Origin: RPRC01 sp040773465 | GTDB taxonomy: Bacteria; Desulfobacterota; Desulfuromonadia; Geobacterales; Geobacteraceae | Reading direction: 5' to 3' | Assembly (NCBI GenBank): GCA_040773465.1 | Contig: JAXGWF010000003.1 | Span: 55,282-119,281 of the forward strand | DNA length: 64,000 nucleotides | In this document: positions 33,650-41,840 of the stretch, one piece after another | Layout of the letters: the number at the start of each line of letters is the position of its first letter | Numbering within the stretch: the first letter of the stretch is position 1 | Translations under genes and position numbers: made by a program | Notes under the pieces: model-generated | What the model saw: the letters and a program-made list of their open reading frames with translations, nothing else | Databases searched by the model: none | What the model was told of the DNA's origin: nothing

Positions 33650-36340
33650 TCATATTCCCGCCCTCTCCAGGTCCAGGGCCACCAGCTTCAGCAGCGTCTC
33701 GTCGTCCATTTCGGTGAGGAGAGTCCCGGCGCCCTCCAGAAGTTCGGTCGCCAGCGAGGACTTGGCGGCGATCAACGCGTCGATTTTTTCTTCTACCGTC
33801 CCTGTGCAGACAAACTTGTGCACCACGACGTTCTTTTTCTGTCCGATGCGGAAGGCCCGGTCGGTGGCCTGGCTCTCAACCGCCGGGTTCCACCACCGGT
33901 CGAAATGGACGACGTGGCTTGCCGCTGTGAGGTTGAGCCCGGTGCCTCCCGCCTTGAGCGACAGGACGAAAAACGGTGGCCCATCCTCGTGCTGAAACCG
34001 CTCCACCAACTTCTTCCGTTCGGCAACCGGTGTGCCTCCATGCAGCACCAGCCCGGACCGGCCAAAGAGGGTGGCCAAAAAGGCGGCCAGCGGCCCGGTC
34101 ATCTCGCGGAACTGAGTAAAGATCAGCGCCTTCTCCTGCCGGGAGGCAATCTCCTCGCCCAGCTCGCGCAGCCGGGCAAATTTGCCGCTTCGCTCCTCGG
34201 CATAGTCGCCGTCGCCCAAGGCCTGGTCCGGGTGGTTGCAGATCTGCTTGAATCTCATGAGCGCTGAGAGGATGAGCCCCCGCCGCTTGATCCCCTCCTG
34301 CTGCTCCCCGAGTGCGGAGGCCAAATCCTTGACCGCCCGGCCGTACAGCAGCCCCTGGGCCTTACTGAGTCCGCACCAGGCGGTCACCTCCACCTTGTCG
34401 GGAAGGTCGGAGATGACGCTGCGGTCGGTCTTGAGCCGCCGCAGAATATAGGGCTGCACTAGGGCACGGAGCGGCGCATAGGTGGGCGGCTCGGCCTTCT
34501 CCAGCGAACAGGCGAACCGCTTGAACTGATGGGCGGAGCCGAGTAGGCCAGGAGCGATGAAATCGAACAGCGACCAGAGGTCGGCGAGCCGGTTTTCCAC
34601 CGGTGTGCCGGTGAGGGCGATCCGTGCCCGGCCGGAGAGGTCCTTGACCTCCCGCGCCTGCCGCGTGCCGGGGTTCTTGATCGCCTGGGCCTCGTCCAGG
34701 ACGATCAGGTTCCAGTTGATCCTTTTCAGCCACTCCTGCCGCTGCAACATGGCGTAGGTGGTGAACACCGCGTCGGCGCCGGCCAAGGCGTTTTCCGGGT
34801 CGGCGGCGATCCGCGCCAGTTCCTGTTTCCCGATCTCGGAAGGGTGCAGCGACACCACCCTGAGGGACGGGGCGAACCGCGCGCATTCGTCCCGCCAGTT
34901 GGCCAGGAGCGACGCAGGCAGCACCAGCAGGTTGGGTCTGTCTCTTCCTGCGACCTCTTTTTGCGCCAGCAGCAGAGAGATGATCTGGATGGTCTTGCCG
35001 AGCCCCATGTCGTCGGCCAGGCAAGCGCCCAGGCCGAGTTCAGAGAGGAACCAGAGCCAGTTGAGACCTGTCTGCTGGTAGGGGCGAAGCGTCGCCTTGA
35101 GCCCCGATCCCGCCTGCACTGCGGCCAGCCGTGCCGGCTCCCGCAACCCTGCAAGCACCTCGCGCAGCCGGTCGCCCGCCTCCACAAAGGCCCAGCCCGA
35201 CTCCTCCAGCATAGGGTCGCTGCCGGCCAAGTCCCGTCGTGCGCCGGCCAGAAGCCGCATCCCTTCGATGAACGACAGCCCGTCAGCACCCGCCCCGTCC
35301 CGCACCTTCTCCCAATGGGCAAGGGCCTGACGCAGCTTCTCGCCGTCCACCTCCACCCATTGTCCGCGGACGAAAGCCAGCCCGTTGCACGTGGCGGTCA
35401 GGGCGGCAATTTCGTCGGAAGTCAAGAGCGCGCCGTTCAAGGTGAGCTGCACCCGGAAATCGAGCAGCGCCTGGGCCGAAAGGGTCGTCCCAGTCTTGGA
35501 CCCGATCTGCACCTGCACCTTGGGGCGAGGCCGTTTCCGCCACCAGTCCGGCAGGCGGACGACCAGTCCGCTTTCTTCCAGAAGCGGCAGATCCTTCAGA
35601 AGCCCGTACGCCTCCTCCGGGGTCCAGGCCAGCGGATGATAGACGTCGCCGCTCTCCAGAAGCTCATGTACCCACGCGCACCTGCCGCCCGCCTCGTATA
35701 CCGGTTCCAGCAGCCGCAGGAGCGCCTCCCGATTTTTGGCGCCGGCATATTCGCGCAGCGCCTGGCTGAGCGGCAGATGCTGCGCACGGGCGTTTTTCCC
35801 CAAGCGCGGCACATAGGTGGCCATGAAGGCAAAGGGGAATTCCGGGTCCTGCCTGTTTTCAGCCAGATGGAAACAGACCCTTCCCACCTGTCGCCAGAGC
35901 GGAGCATGACGGTTGAGGAAACCGGCAATCCCTTCCGATTCTTCCGCGATCGAATCCCGTACCCAAGTGTCGAGTCCGCACCAGATGTCTGAAATGAGGT
36001 CGGGGGTGCAATATTCAGCGCCAGGCATGGGAGGGATGGAGAGACTGAGGGTGGCACGTGTGGCGGCATCGGGCGGGGGGAGGGGATCGAGGCGTTGCGC
36101 CGTGGGCTGGCACTGGCAGAGACGCAGCAGGTAGCGCGCCCCGAAATCGCGCCAGAACAGCCAGGGTAGCGGCCATTCGCTCGTGGATTTACCGCCGACC
36201 AGAGCCATGATGCCGGCAGACTGGCAATCCTCAAAGGCCAGTGCTATCCGTTCATCGCCGGAAAGAGGAACGTCTCCTGCTTCGGCATCAGCCGCTCTTA
36301 TCATCAACAGGTGGCCTGCTGGCGTCAGCGTCAGTTGCAT
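33650..36340 (-). CDS. SNF2-family DNA helicase/ATPase, 896 aa
   Basis: Rapidly recognisable SWI2/SNF2 motor in the C-terminal half: ADDMGLGKTIQIISLLL (motif I), VFTTYAML (Ia region), LDEAQAIKNP (motif II), ALTGTPVENRL (III), YILRRLKTDR, FTQFREM (IV), SLKAGGTGLNLTAASHV (V) and RWWNPAVESQATDRAFRIGQ (VI). The first 400 residues match the bacterial N-terminal domain of SNF2-SWIM systems. It translocates on double-stranded DNA rather than unwinding it. First gene of a two-gene operon with the SWIM protein. The pair lies between decayed genes and a tRNA, suggesting an accessory island. Confidence 0.95.
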   Translation of the reverse strand: MQLTLTPAGHLLMIRAADAEAGDVPLSGDERIALAFEDCQSAGIMALVGGKSTSEWPLPWLFWRDFGARYLLRLCQCQPTAQRLDPLPPPDAATRATLSLSIPPMPGAEYCTPDLISDIWCGLDTWVRDSIAEESEGIAGFLNRHAPLWRQVGRVCFHLAENRQDPEFPFAFMATYVPRLGKNARAQHLPLSQALREYAGAKNREALLRLLEPVYEAGGRCAWVHELLESGDVYHPLAWTPEEAYGLLKDLPLLEESGLVVRLPDWWRKRPRPKVQVQIGSKTGTTLSAQALLDFRVQLTLNGALLTSDEIAALTATCNGLAFVRGQWVEVDGEKLRQALAHWEKVRDGAGADGLSFIEGMRLLAGARRDLAGSDPMLEESGWAFVEAGDRLREVLAGLREPARLAAVQAGSGLKATLRPYQQTGLNWLWFLSELGLGACLADDMGLGKTIQIISLLLAQKEVAGRDRPNLLVLPASLLANWRDECARFAPSLRVVSLHPSEIGKQELARIAADPENALAGADAVFTTYAMLQRQEWLKRINWNLIVLDEAQAIKNPGTRQAREVKDLSGRARIALTGTPVENRLADLWSLFDFIAPGLLGSAHQFKRFACSLEKAEPPTYAPLRALVQPYILRRLKTDRSVISDLPDKVEVTAWCGLSKAQGLLYGRAVKDLASALGEQQEGIKRRGLILSALMRFKQICNHPDQALGDGDYAEERSGKFARLRELGEEIASRQEKALIFTQFREMTGPLAAFLATLFGRSGLVLHGGTPVAERKKLVERFQHEDGPPFFVLSLKAGGTGLNLTAASHVVHFDRWWNPAVESQATDRAFRIGQKKNVVVHKFVCTGTVEEKIDALIAAKSSLATELLEGAGTLLTEMDDETLLKLVALDLERAGI

Positions 36341-36490
36341 TGCGCTTCATATCCTCCCGTCAACAGAAGGCGTCGGCTGGAGGTTGATATGGTCTGCAAT
36401 GGCCTGTTTTGGCATCATCTCCTCCTTGGGAAAGAAAGAATAATAGCAGATATTGTCCCGCAATAAAAGAAAAGGCCGAGGATCTTGGTG

Positions 36491-36520
36491 CTGAAACCAG
36501 ACCGGACTCGAACTCGTGAC
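36491..36520 (-). other. tRNA-like T-arm remnant
   Basis: On the minus strand the stretch reads GAGTTCGAGTCCGGTCTGG, resembling the T-loop (GTTCGAGTC) and part of an acceptor end, without the remainder of a tRNA. It sits 100 bases downstream of tRNA-Asn. May be debris from tRNA-targeted integration or chance. Confidence 0.3.
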
Positions 36521-36569
36521 TTTTTGAAATTATGGTTAGATTCGGTATGGGTAAGGAAGGATGGAGAGC

Positions 36570-36611
36570 TATAAAATGTAAATGGCCGATTTCATTAAAG
36601 AAATCGGCCAT
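36570..36611 (-). terminator. Terminator of tRNA-Asn
   Basis: 12-bp perfect stem (36582-36593 with 36600-36611) followed on the minus strand by a T-rich run, starting 9 bases after the tRNA CCA. Confidence 0.8.
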
Positions 36612-36619
36612 CTTAATTT

Positions 36620-36695
<76 letters not shown>

Positions 36696-37104
36696 ATGGT
36701 AGAAGACCTGCAGGGTGTCCTGCAGAGCGAAAGCGTTTATACCACGGCACAGAAGAGCGTGTCAAGTTTTTTAGCAGCAATTTCTACGTAAATAGGAAGG
36801 AACAATATTGTCTACAATTTCGGCAACTCAGCCGCCACCTTCGAATGCTCGACAAGAGCTTCACTGCAATGCTCACTTCCGAAACATGGCGTACCGTAAA
36901 AATTTTCACCCCCCAGAAATAATCCGGATGAATTCCGTCCCCCCCTAAAAAAAAGGCGGGGACACCCCCACCTCCCATCATCAATAGCTCTCAGATTCAA
37001 TCAGGAAGCTACTAAAAAGTAAGTTTGACACTCGACAACATCCTTTTGACATCCATGCTTTATAAGGGGTTTCGGGCGAGCATGTCGAGTTGTCGGGTTC
37101 CGCC
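36696..37104. other. Gap between tRNA-Asn and the second precursor peptide
   Basis: No gene seen. Two interleaved inverted repeats lie just downstream of the peptide: ACTCGACA (37030-37037) with TGTCGAGT (37083-37090), and CTTTATAAGG (37058-37067) with CCTTATAAAG (37103-37112). Their order A-B-A'-B' would allow a pseudoknot or alternative hairpins. A run of A/G/C homopolymers at 36940-36970 is otherwise featureless. Confidence 0.5.
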
Positions 37105-37209
37105 TTATAAAGATCGGAACGGTGTAAAAATGAAAAAACAGCAATAGGCTTCAGTGCCGACAGGGTCATCAATTACTTCATCAAGAATAATGATTTCTTC
37201 TTTCAGCAT
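37105..37209 (-). CDS. Second putative radical-SAM-modified precursor peptide (geopeptide-like), 34 aa
   Basis: Perfect GGGAGG lies 6 bases before the ATG at 37209. The 34-residue product starts MLKEEIIILDEVIDDPVG and ends AYCCFFIFTPFRSL. It aligns without gaps to the peptide at 38686-38790, with 17 of 34 residues identical, including E4, E5, I6, L9, D10, D14, P16, G18, A21, C23, C24, F28, P30, F31, R32 and S33. The acidic N-half would be the leader and the hydrophobic Cys-Cys C-half the modified core. There is no double-glycine protease site. It has its own promoter and follows the maturase gene by about 120 bases. Confidence 0.82.
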   Translation of the reverse strand: MLKEEIIILDEVIDDPVGTEAYCCFFIFTPFRSL

Positions 37210-37252
37210 GGCAACCTCCCAGTTATTTTTTTCTGGATAATCGGCTATAAAA

Positions 37253-37280
37253 ATACTAGCAGACAATCAGTAGCCGTCAA
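37253..37280 (-). promoter_or_regulatory. Promoter of the second precursor peptide
   Basis: TTGACG (37280-37275), 16-base spacer, TAGTAT (37258-37253) on the minus strand, leaving a leader of about 35 bases. Similar in both boxes to the promoter of the first peptide. Confidence 0.7.
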
Positions 37281-37332
37281 TATGAAAAAATTAGCTAAGA
37301 GATTGATTTTAAATAATAATTTAATTAGGAAA

Positions 37333-38631
37333 CTACTTTTTTAAAGAGTATTTAAGATCCTGCCGGACAAGCTCCTCAAGAGCAGCATCATAGAAAGCCT
37401 TGCGACACTCTACACCATTGACAGCGCCGCCGCGGAGGAGTTTCAGGAAACGACAACCGCCGAAACAAAGCGGGAGATACGCGCAGTCGAGACATTCATC
37501 CGTTTTCCAGACATCCATGTTATGCGATTCACGGTAGTCGCGGAGACCGGTCTCCAAATGGCCTGCGACGAGGTTCTCATGGCCGATAAAGGCAGGACAT
37601 TTATAAATGGCGCCATCATAATGAACGACGAGGTTATTGCGGGATTCGATCATGCAGACCGTAGGGGCAACCTTTGGGGTAAAATAACCACGCCGGAGAA
37701 TTTCCTCCCGCAGGTAGAGACTCGCCTCCACCAGCCAGGGCTCATCTGCCGAGACGCATCCCTCGGAAAACTCAGGCACCAGATGTTCGCCGAGTGTTTC
37801 AGTTATGGGGGCAAACATCACGTGGGATATTTTGTCAGGCGTCAACTCCTTATCGGCAAAGATATCCAGCAGACGAGGAAACTCACGGTAGTTTTCCCTG
37901 GTATAGTTGCCGCTGACCCCAACCTTTATCAACCCGGAGACATCGCGAAGATTTTCGATGATGACTTCAAAGCTGCCCGCACCCGACACAAAAGGACGAT
38001 AAAGATTGTGGTTTTCCGGAGGGCCGTCCAGGGTGACCCTGGCCCTCTCAAGGCCCAGAGGGATGAGCTCACGTACCACGTCAGCCGTCAGCAGGGTTCC
38101 GTTGGTCACGAGGGTAAAGCAGTATTTTCTTGCCGCGTTCTCTACGGACGCCTTCAAACGTCGTGAAATTTCCCGGATGAGATCGAAACTGAGAAGCGGT
38201 TCGCCGCCATAGAATTCAAGCACTATATCCTTTGCCCCGGATTGCAGGAACTCCTTTTCCACGAAACGGACAAGTTGATCCGCCGTTTCTGCCGACATGT
38301 AATGGCTCCCCCGTTGCCCACCTTCATAGCAATAGGTACATGCCAGATTACAGTCCAGGCTCATGACCGCCATAATATATGCCGTCGTTGCCTTGCTGTC
38401 CGCAATATCCAGCGCAGAGAGCATTCTAAGGCGCTCCTGCTCCGCATCCGGCACCAGAAACCCAAGCCGCGTCAGGGTTGCCTGATTTTGTGGGGAGAGG
38501 CTTCCCTCTTCCATGGATTTAAGCACTGAGGTTGGCACAAGGACCTTGGCCAGAGTCCTGGTGGAAAAAAGCAAGACCCGGTCAGGATTGTCTAGGCAGG
38601 GGTATTTTTTCAGGTAACGTGAAATGTGCAT
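37333..38631 (-). CDS. Radical SAM/SPASM peptide maturase (putative geopeptide maturase), 432 aa
   Basis: The start at 38631 (MHISRYLKKYPC) is chosen because the longer in-frame TTG start lies inside a terminator hairpin. Residues 94-101 hold the radical SAM cluster motif CNLACTYC. EFYGGEPLLS, LVTNGTLL and VTLDGPPENHN are typical strands of the SAM barrel. The C-terminus has SPASM cysteines: KCPAFIGHENLVAGH and ECLDCAYLPLCFGGC, with a later Cys in VECRKAF, giving two auxiliary 4Fe-4S clusters. Such enzymes modify ribosomal peptides by Cys-linked or carbon-carbon bonds. From memory it fits the in-silico family named geopeptide maturase. The weak ribosome site and the preceding terminator suggest low expression relative to the peptides. 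Confidence 0.9.
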   Translation of the reverse strand: MHISRYLKKYPCLDNPDRVLLFSTRTLAKVLVPTSVLKSMEEGSLSPQNQATLTRLGFLVPDAEQERLRMLSALDIADSKATTAYIMAVMSLDCNLACTYCYEGGQRGSHYMSAETADQLVRFVEKEFLQSGAKDIVLEFYGGEPLLSFDLIREISRRLKASVENAARKYCFTLVTNGTLLTADVVRELIPLGLERARVTLDGPPENHNLYRPFVSGAGSFEVIIENLRDVSGLIKVGVSGNYTRENYREFPRLLDIFADKELTPDKISHVMFAPITETLGEHLVPEFSEGCVSADEPWLVEASLYLREEILRRGYFTPKVAPTVCMIESRNNLVVHYDGAIYKCPAFIGHENLVAGHLETGLRDYRESHNMDVWKTDECLDCAYLPLCFGGCRFLKLLRGGAVNGVECRKAFYDAALEELVRQDLKYSLKK

Positions 38632-38635
38632 TGGG

Positions 38636-38664
38636 GTGAAAAAGAAAGGGGAGCGGACTCCCCT
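38636..38664 (-). terminator. Terminator between precursor peptide 1 and the maturase
   Basis: AGGGGAG-TCCG-CTCCCCT (38664-38647) followed by TTTCTTTTT on the minus strand: an intrinsic terminator immediately before the maturase start. Partial readthrough would give much more peptide mRNA than maturase mRNA, a common RiPP arrangement. Confidence 0.88.
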
Positions 38665-38685
38665 AATAGTCAAAATATCTGTAAG

Positions 38686-38790
38686 CTACATGCTTCTAAA
38701 CGGCGCAAAAACCCCAGCGCAACAAAAAGCCAATGGTCCTATGGGAGAATCATACCCGTCATCGAGGACAACAATCTCTTCATTTTCCAT
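38686..38790 (-). CDS. First putative radical-SAM-modified precursor peptide (geopeptide-like), 34 aa
   Basis: AAGGAGG lies 6 bases before the ATG at 38790. The product starts MENEEIVVLDDGYDSPIG and ends AFCCAGVFAPFRSM. With the paralogue at 37105-37209 it defines a pattern: acidic N-terminus with EEI and LD, then P-[IV]-G, an aromatic-Cys-Cys pair at 22-24, and F-x-P-F-R-S plus a final hydrophobic residue. It is followed after 20 bases by the terminator and then by the maturase gene. Identical length, ungapped alignment and strong ribosome sites make chance unlikely. The mature product, export route and function are unknown. Confidence 0.87.
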   Translation of the reverse strand: MENEEIVVLDDGYDSPIGPLAFCCAGVFAPFRSM

Positions 38791-38824
38791 ATTTGCCTCC
38801 TTGTTAGGTTTAAAAATACTACTA

Positions 38825-38864
38825 AGCATGAATCCATGCTAGGCGGTTTATAATATTTCGTCAA
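38825..38864 (-). promoter_or_regulatory. Promoter of the first precursor peptide, with a dyad over the -10
   Basis: TTGACG (38864-38859), 17-base spacer, TAGCAT (38841-38836). A dyad AGCATG-AATC-CATGCT (38825-38840) overlaps the -10 and start region and is a candidate operator. Confidence 0.72.
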
Positions 38865-38896
38865 TGTTTTTCTTGTTTTTTTTTCACAACAGGGCG

Positions 38897-40783
38897 TTAG
38901 AAATAAAATCTTACCCCCCCTTCGAACCAACGTCGTGTATTTCGGAATGGAAAAGCCGGATACTGCGCACCATTAAAGAGGTTATGAGCCGAAAAGAATG
39001 CCTCTATCGCCTGACGTTCATCAGAAAAAGCAATTATCTTTTTAGCAAGAAACAGGTCCCAGATCATAGCTGTGTACCTGCCATTATCCGCGGGCTCACC
39101 ATGCCAATGAAGGTAGTGCCCCTTCAGAGTTGCGCGAAAACTCTTGCGGTCATCGTATTGAATTCCCACATCATAGCTGTTGCGCGCTACCAAAGGAATA
39201 GCCTCACCGGACAAGCGGTCTTTGGCATCAACAAAACAATAGCCAAATATCAGCGAGGTATTATAAACTGGCATCGTCTTTAACTCAACCTCTAGTCCCT
39301 GGCGACGTTGCTTTCCTTGATTTATAACAGTATACCTTCCGTCCGGAAGTGGCACATCCCCCAAGAGTCTACTGATATCATGTCGAAAAATAGTAGTCTT
39401 CAACCAAACATAACGAAAGAGGGTGGTCTCAACCCCTAGAGAGTAAGACCAAACAGATTCCATCTTGAGGTCTTGGTTCGCCACTGAATAGAAACCATCT
39501 CCAAAAGTATAAAATAATGGCGGAGCACCAAATCCTCGAGCAACATAGCCCCTGAAAACCGTATCCTTCATTGGCGCAACTGTAATTCCCAGACTAGGAC
39601 TCCAAAAGTCGCCATTGGCGCTCGTATGATCATAGCGAAGCCCCGGAGTAATAGAGACTTTATCAATACTTATGGTGTCATTCAGGAAGACCGCCCACTT
39701 ATCCATCCGCTGTTTTCCGTCTTTCAAGGACAATGATTTCGCATGTCCGAAATCAACATCCACTCCAAACAATAATTCATGATGTCTTGGGGTCCAAAGA
39801 AGTTTGGCCCCGGCCCCGTAGCTTTGATCATTAACCTTAAGTCCACTCAAAGTGAAATCAGTATCCGAAATATTATAATAGAAATCGTTATTCCGCCACG
39901 ATGAACGGAGGGACAAATCCATTGAAAGATTGCTACTGAGGACATAATTTAAAGCTAACGTGGCAAAAAAGTATTGGTAGTTACCGTCAACAGAAACTCC
40001 CAATAGAGGTTCTTCTCCGAATTGCCGACTTGCATCATTATAGTTAAGAGTAAAATTTAGGTCAGCACGATCGGTAGGCACATAGCATATCTTCGTATAA
40101 AGATTGCCACCATGAAAACCATTATGGGGGAGAAGACCGTTAGAAAGGAGTCCCCCGCTGTATATATAGTAGCTGACATCTTTCACCTTTCCTGACACTT
40201 CGCCTCGGTAGTCACCAGTATTCCGTTCACCAATTGAAGCTGATACCATCCCCCCAAATTTGCTCGTTTCATCAGGCGACTTGGTAATAATATTGATCAC
40301 ACCACCAAGCGAGGACCCCCAGGTGGAAGAAGCCGGACCTTTGATAATCTCAATGCGCTCAATCATCTGCACCGGGACTGCACCTACATCTGGAAAGGAC
40401 TCCGTAAGATTGTTTTGAGCAACCCCATCAATCATCAGTAAAACGTGCCTGGTCGTGGAACCCTGAATAAAGGTATTGGCTACACTCCCTGGCCCCCCTG
40501 CAATATCTATTTGCACACCCGGCACATAGTACAGCACATCCGCCAAGGTATGGGCATTGATAGCCTTAATCTCGTCAGCGGTAATGACCGTCATGTTTTC
40601 CGCCACCCGGGAGATGGACTTGGGGTATCGAGTCGGGGTAACAACAATATCATCCTCGTCATAAAACATCTTGAGCGTGGACATCTCCCTCTCCTGTTGA
40701 GCAAAGGAAGGCGAGCAGCAGGAAAAGAAAAAAAGCCCCGCAAAGAGGAAGAAGAATGTTGTCATAGAAAGAGATTTATGCAT
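38897..40783 (-). CDS. TonB-dependent outer-membrane receptor, 628 aa
   Basis: Start at 40783 (MHKSLSMTTFFF) gives a clean signal peptide ending near PSFAQQ. A TonB box (DDIVVTPTR) comes next, then the plug domain (LADVLYYVPGVQIDIAGGPG, VLLMIDGV, IERIEIIKGPASSTWGSSLG, GVINIITK) to about residue 170. The remaining 450 residues are beta-barrel strands, ending with the outer-membrane C-terminal signature RWFEGGVRFYF. Length is near the lower end for the family, like BtuB/CirA-type receptors. The ligand is unknown; it lies 106 bases upstream of the first precursor peptide on the same strand, so it could import the modified peptide or a complex of it. Confidence 0.95.
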   Translation of the reverse strand: MHKSLSMTTFFFLFAGLFFFSCCSPSFAQQEREMSTLKMFYDEDDIVVTPTRYPKSISRVAENMTVITADEIKAINAHTLADVLYYVPGVQIDIAGGPGSVANTFIQGSTTRHVLLMIDGVAQNNLTESFPDVGAVPVQMIERIEIIKGPASSTWGSSLGGVINIITKSPDETSKFGGMVSASIGERNTGDYRGEVSGKVKDVSYYIYSGGLLSNGLLPHNGFHGGNLYTKICYVPTDRADLNFTLNYNDASRQFGEEPLLGVSVDGNYQYFFATLALNYVLSSNLSMDLSLRSSWRNNDFYYNISDTDFTLSGLKVNDQSYGAGAKLLWTPRHHELLFGVDVDFGHAKSLSLKDGKQRMDKWAVFLNDTISIDKVSITPGLRYDHTSANGDFWSPSLGITVAPMKDTVFRGYVARGFGAPPLFYTFGDGFYSVANQDLKMESVWSYSLGVETTLFRYVWLKTTIFRHDISRLLGDVPLPDGRYTVINQGKQRRQGLEVELKTMPVYNTSLIFGYCFVDAKDRLSGEAIPLVARNSYDVGIQYDDRKSFRATLKGHYLHWHGEPADNGRYTAMIWDLFLAKKIIAFSDERQAIEAFFSAHNLFNGAQYPAFPFRNTRRWFEGGVRFYF

Positions 40784-40827
40784 AATCTTCAGAATACCTT
40801 CCTGAATCATTCTTAAGAAAAAAAATG

Positions 40828-40924
40828 CAATCCGGATTGTTCTTATTGTATAACAGATGAAAAGGAAGACAACAAGGCATATTTACCCGGTACGTTTGAC
40901 AGATTCTTAACATTTTACTTACAC
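40828..40924. promoter_or_regulatory. Divergent promoter region between the TonB receptor and the binding-protein operon
   Basis: Minus: TTGTTG, 17 bases, TATACA (40852-40847). Plus: TTGACA (40896-40901), 17 bases, TTACAC (40919-40924). A perfect 12-bp palindrome CAATCCGGATTG (40828-40839) lies just downstream of the minus-strand start and is a candidate operator for the receptor gene. Confidence 0.6.
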
Positions 40925-40934
40925 AAGACATACA

Positions 40935-41822
40935 ATGAAATCTCTTCTCGTCACAGCACTTTTCCTGGCACTCTTTCCGTTTGCTCCCGAAGCTAACGCA
41001 TGGGACGTGCTCGTGGTGCAAAGATATAGAGCAAAGCCCTACGCCGAAGTGGTGAGGGGATTCAAATCAGTTGCGCCCGGTAAAATCTCCGAACTGGTGC
41101 TCGAGGAAGCAAGCGGCGATGGCCTCATGAGAGAGATTCACCGGCGCAGGCCGGACCTCATCCTGGCTATCGGCGCCGACGCTCTTTCTCGGGTCAGGAA
41201 GTTCCGCAACATTCCAATCATTTACTGCATGGTGCTGAATCCCGATTCCCTGCTGGACGGTGGAAGCAATACCACCGGCATCAGCATGTTCGTTAACCCG
41301 GAACGGCAATTATCGATTCTCCGGCAAGCACTTCCGACGCTCAAAACAATCGGCACGATCTACAACCCGAAAAAGATGGGTTTTTTCGTTGAAAAAGCCC
41401 GTTCCACTGCCAGAAAAATGGGAATTCGGCTCATTGCCGTTACCGTGGAAGAGGCAAAAAACTTTCCCGGCGCACTGGAGAGCCTTCCAAAGGTGCTGGA
41501 TGCGTACTGGATGCTGCCCGACAGCACGTTTGCAAGTCCGGAGACGGTCGAAGCCCTGATCCTTTTTTCTATTCGGACCGGAATACCGGTGATTACGTTT
41601 TCCGAAAAATATCTGCGCATGGGAGCACTCATTTCCCTTGAACTGGACACCTTTGAGCTCGGCAGGCAAGCGGGAGAAATGGCCCGGGAAATTTTCAATG
41701 GTACGCCTCCCGACAAAATACCGACCGCCTCGGCCGAACAGGCAATAGCAACCGCGAACCCGTCAGTGGCCACAAAGCTCGGGGTTTCCCTGAACGGTAC
41801 GGTTTTGAAAAAATTACCGTAA
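40935..41822 (+). CDS. Periplasmic binding protein (ABC_sub_bind-like), 295 aa
   Basis: Signal peptide at about 1-22 (LLVTALFLALFPFAPEANAW). The mature protein has the two-lobed fold of the ABC_sub_bind/TrpX-type binding proteins: DLILAIGADALSRVRKF, IPIIYCMVLNP, IGTIYNPKKMGFFVEKAR, YWMLPDSTFASPETVEAL, GIPVITFSEKYLRMGALISL. No ABC permease or ATPase gene is nearby; the next gene, 18 bases on, is a membrane hybrid kinase. This suggests a sensory co-receptor rather than a transport component. It diverges from the TonB receptor gene. Ligand unknown; unlike tryptophan-type members I see no diagnostic pocket. Confidence 0.9.
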   Translation: MKSLLVTALFLALFPFAPEANAWDVLVVQRYRAKPYAEVVRGFKSVAPGKISELVLEEASGDGLMREIHRRRPDLILAIGADALSRVRKFRNIPIIYCMVLNPDSLLDGGSNTTGISMFVNPERQLSILRQALPTLKTIGTIYNPKKMGFFVEKARSTARKMGIRLIAVTVEEAKNFPGALESLPKVLDAYWMLPDSTFASPETVEALILFSIRTGIPVITFSEKYLRMGALISLELDTFELGRQAGEMAREIFNGTPPDKIPTASAEQAIATANPSVATKLGVSLNGTVLKKLP

Positions 41823-41840
41823 ATCGACCGGATTACATTC

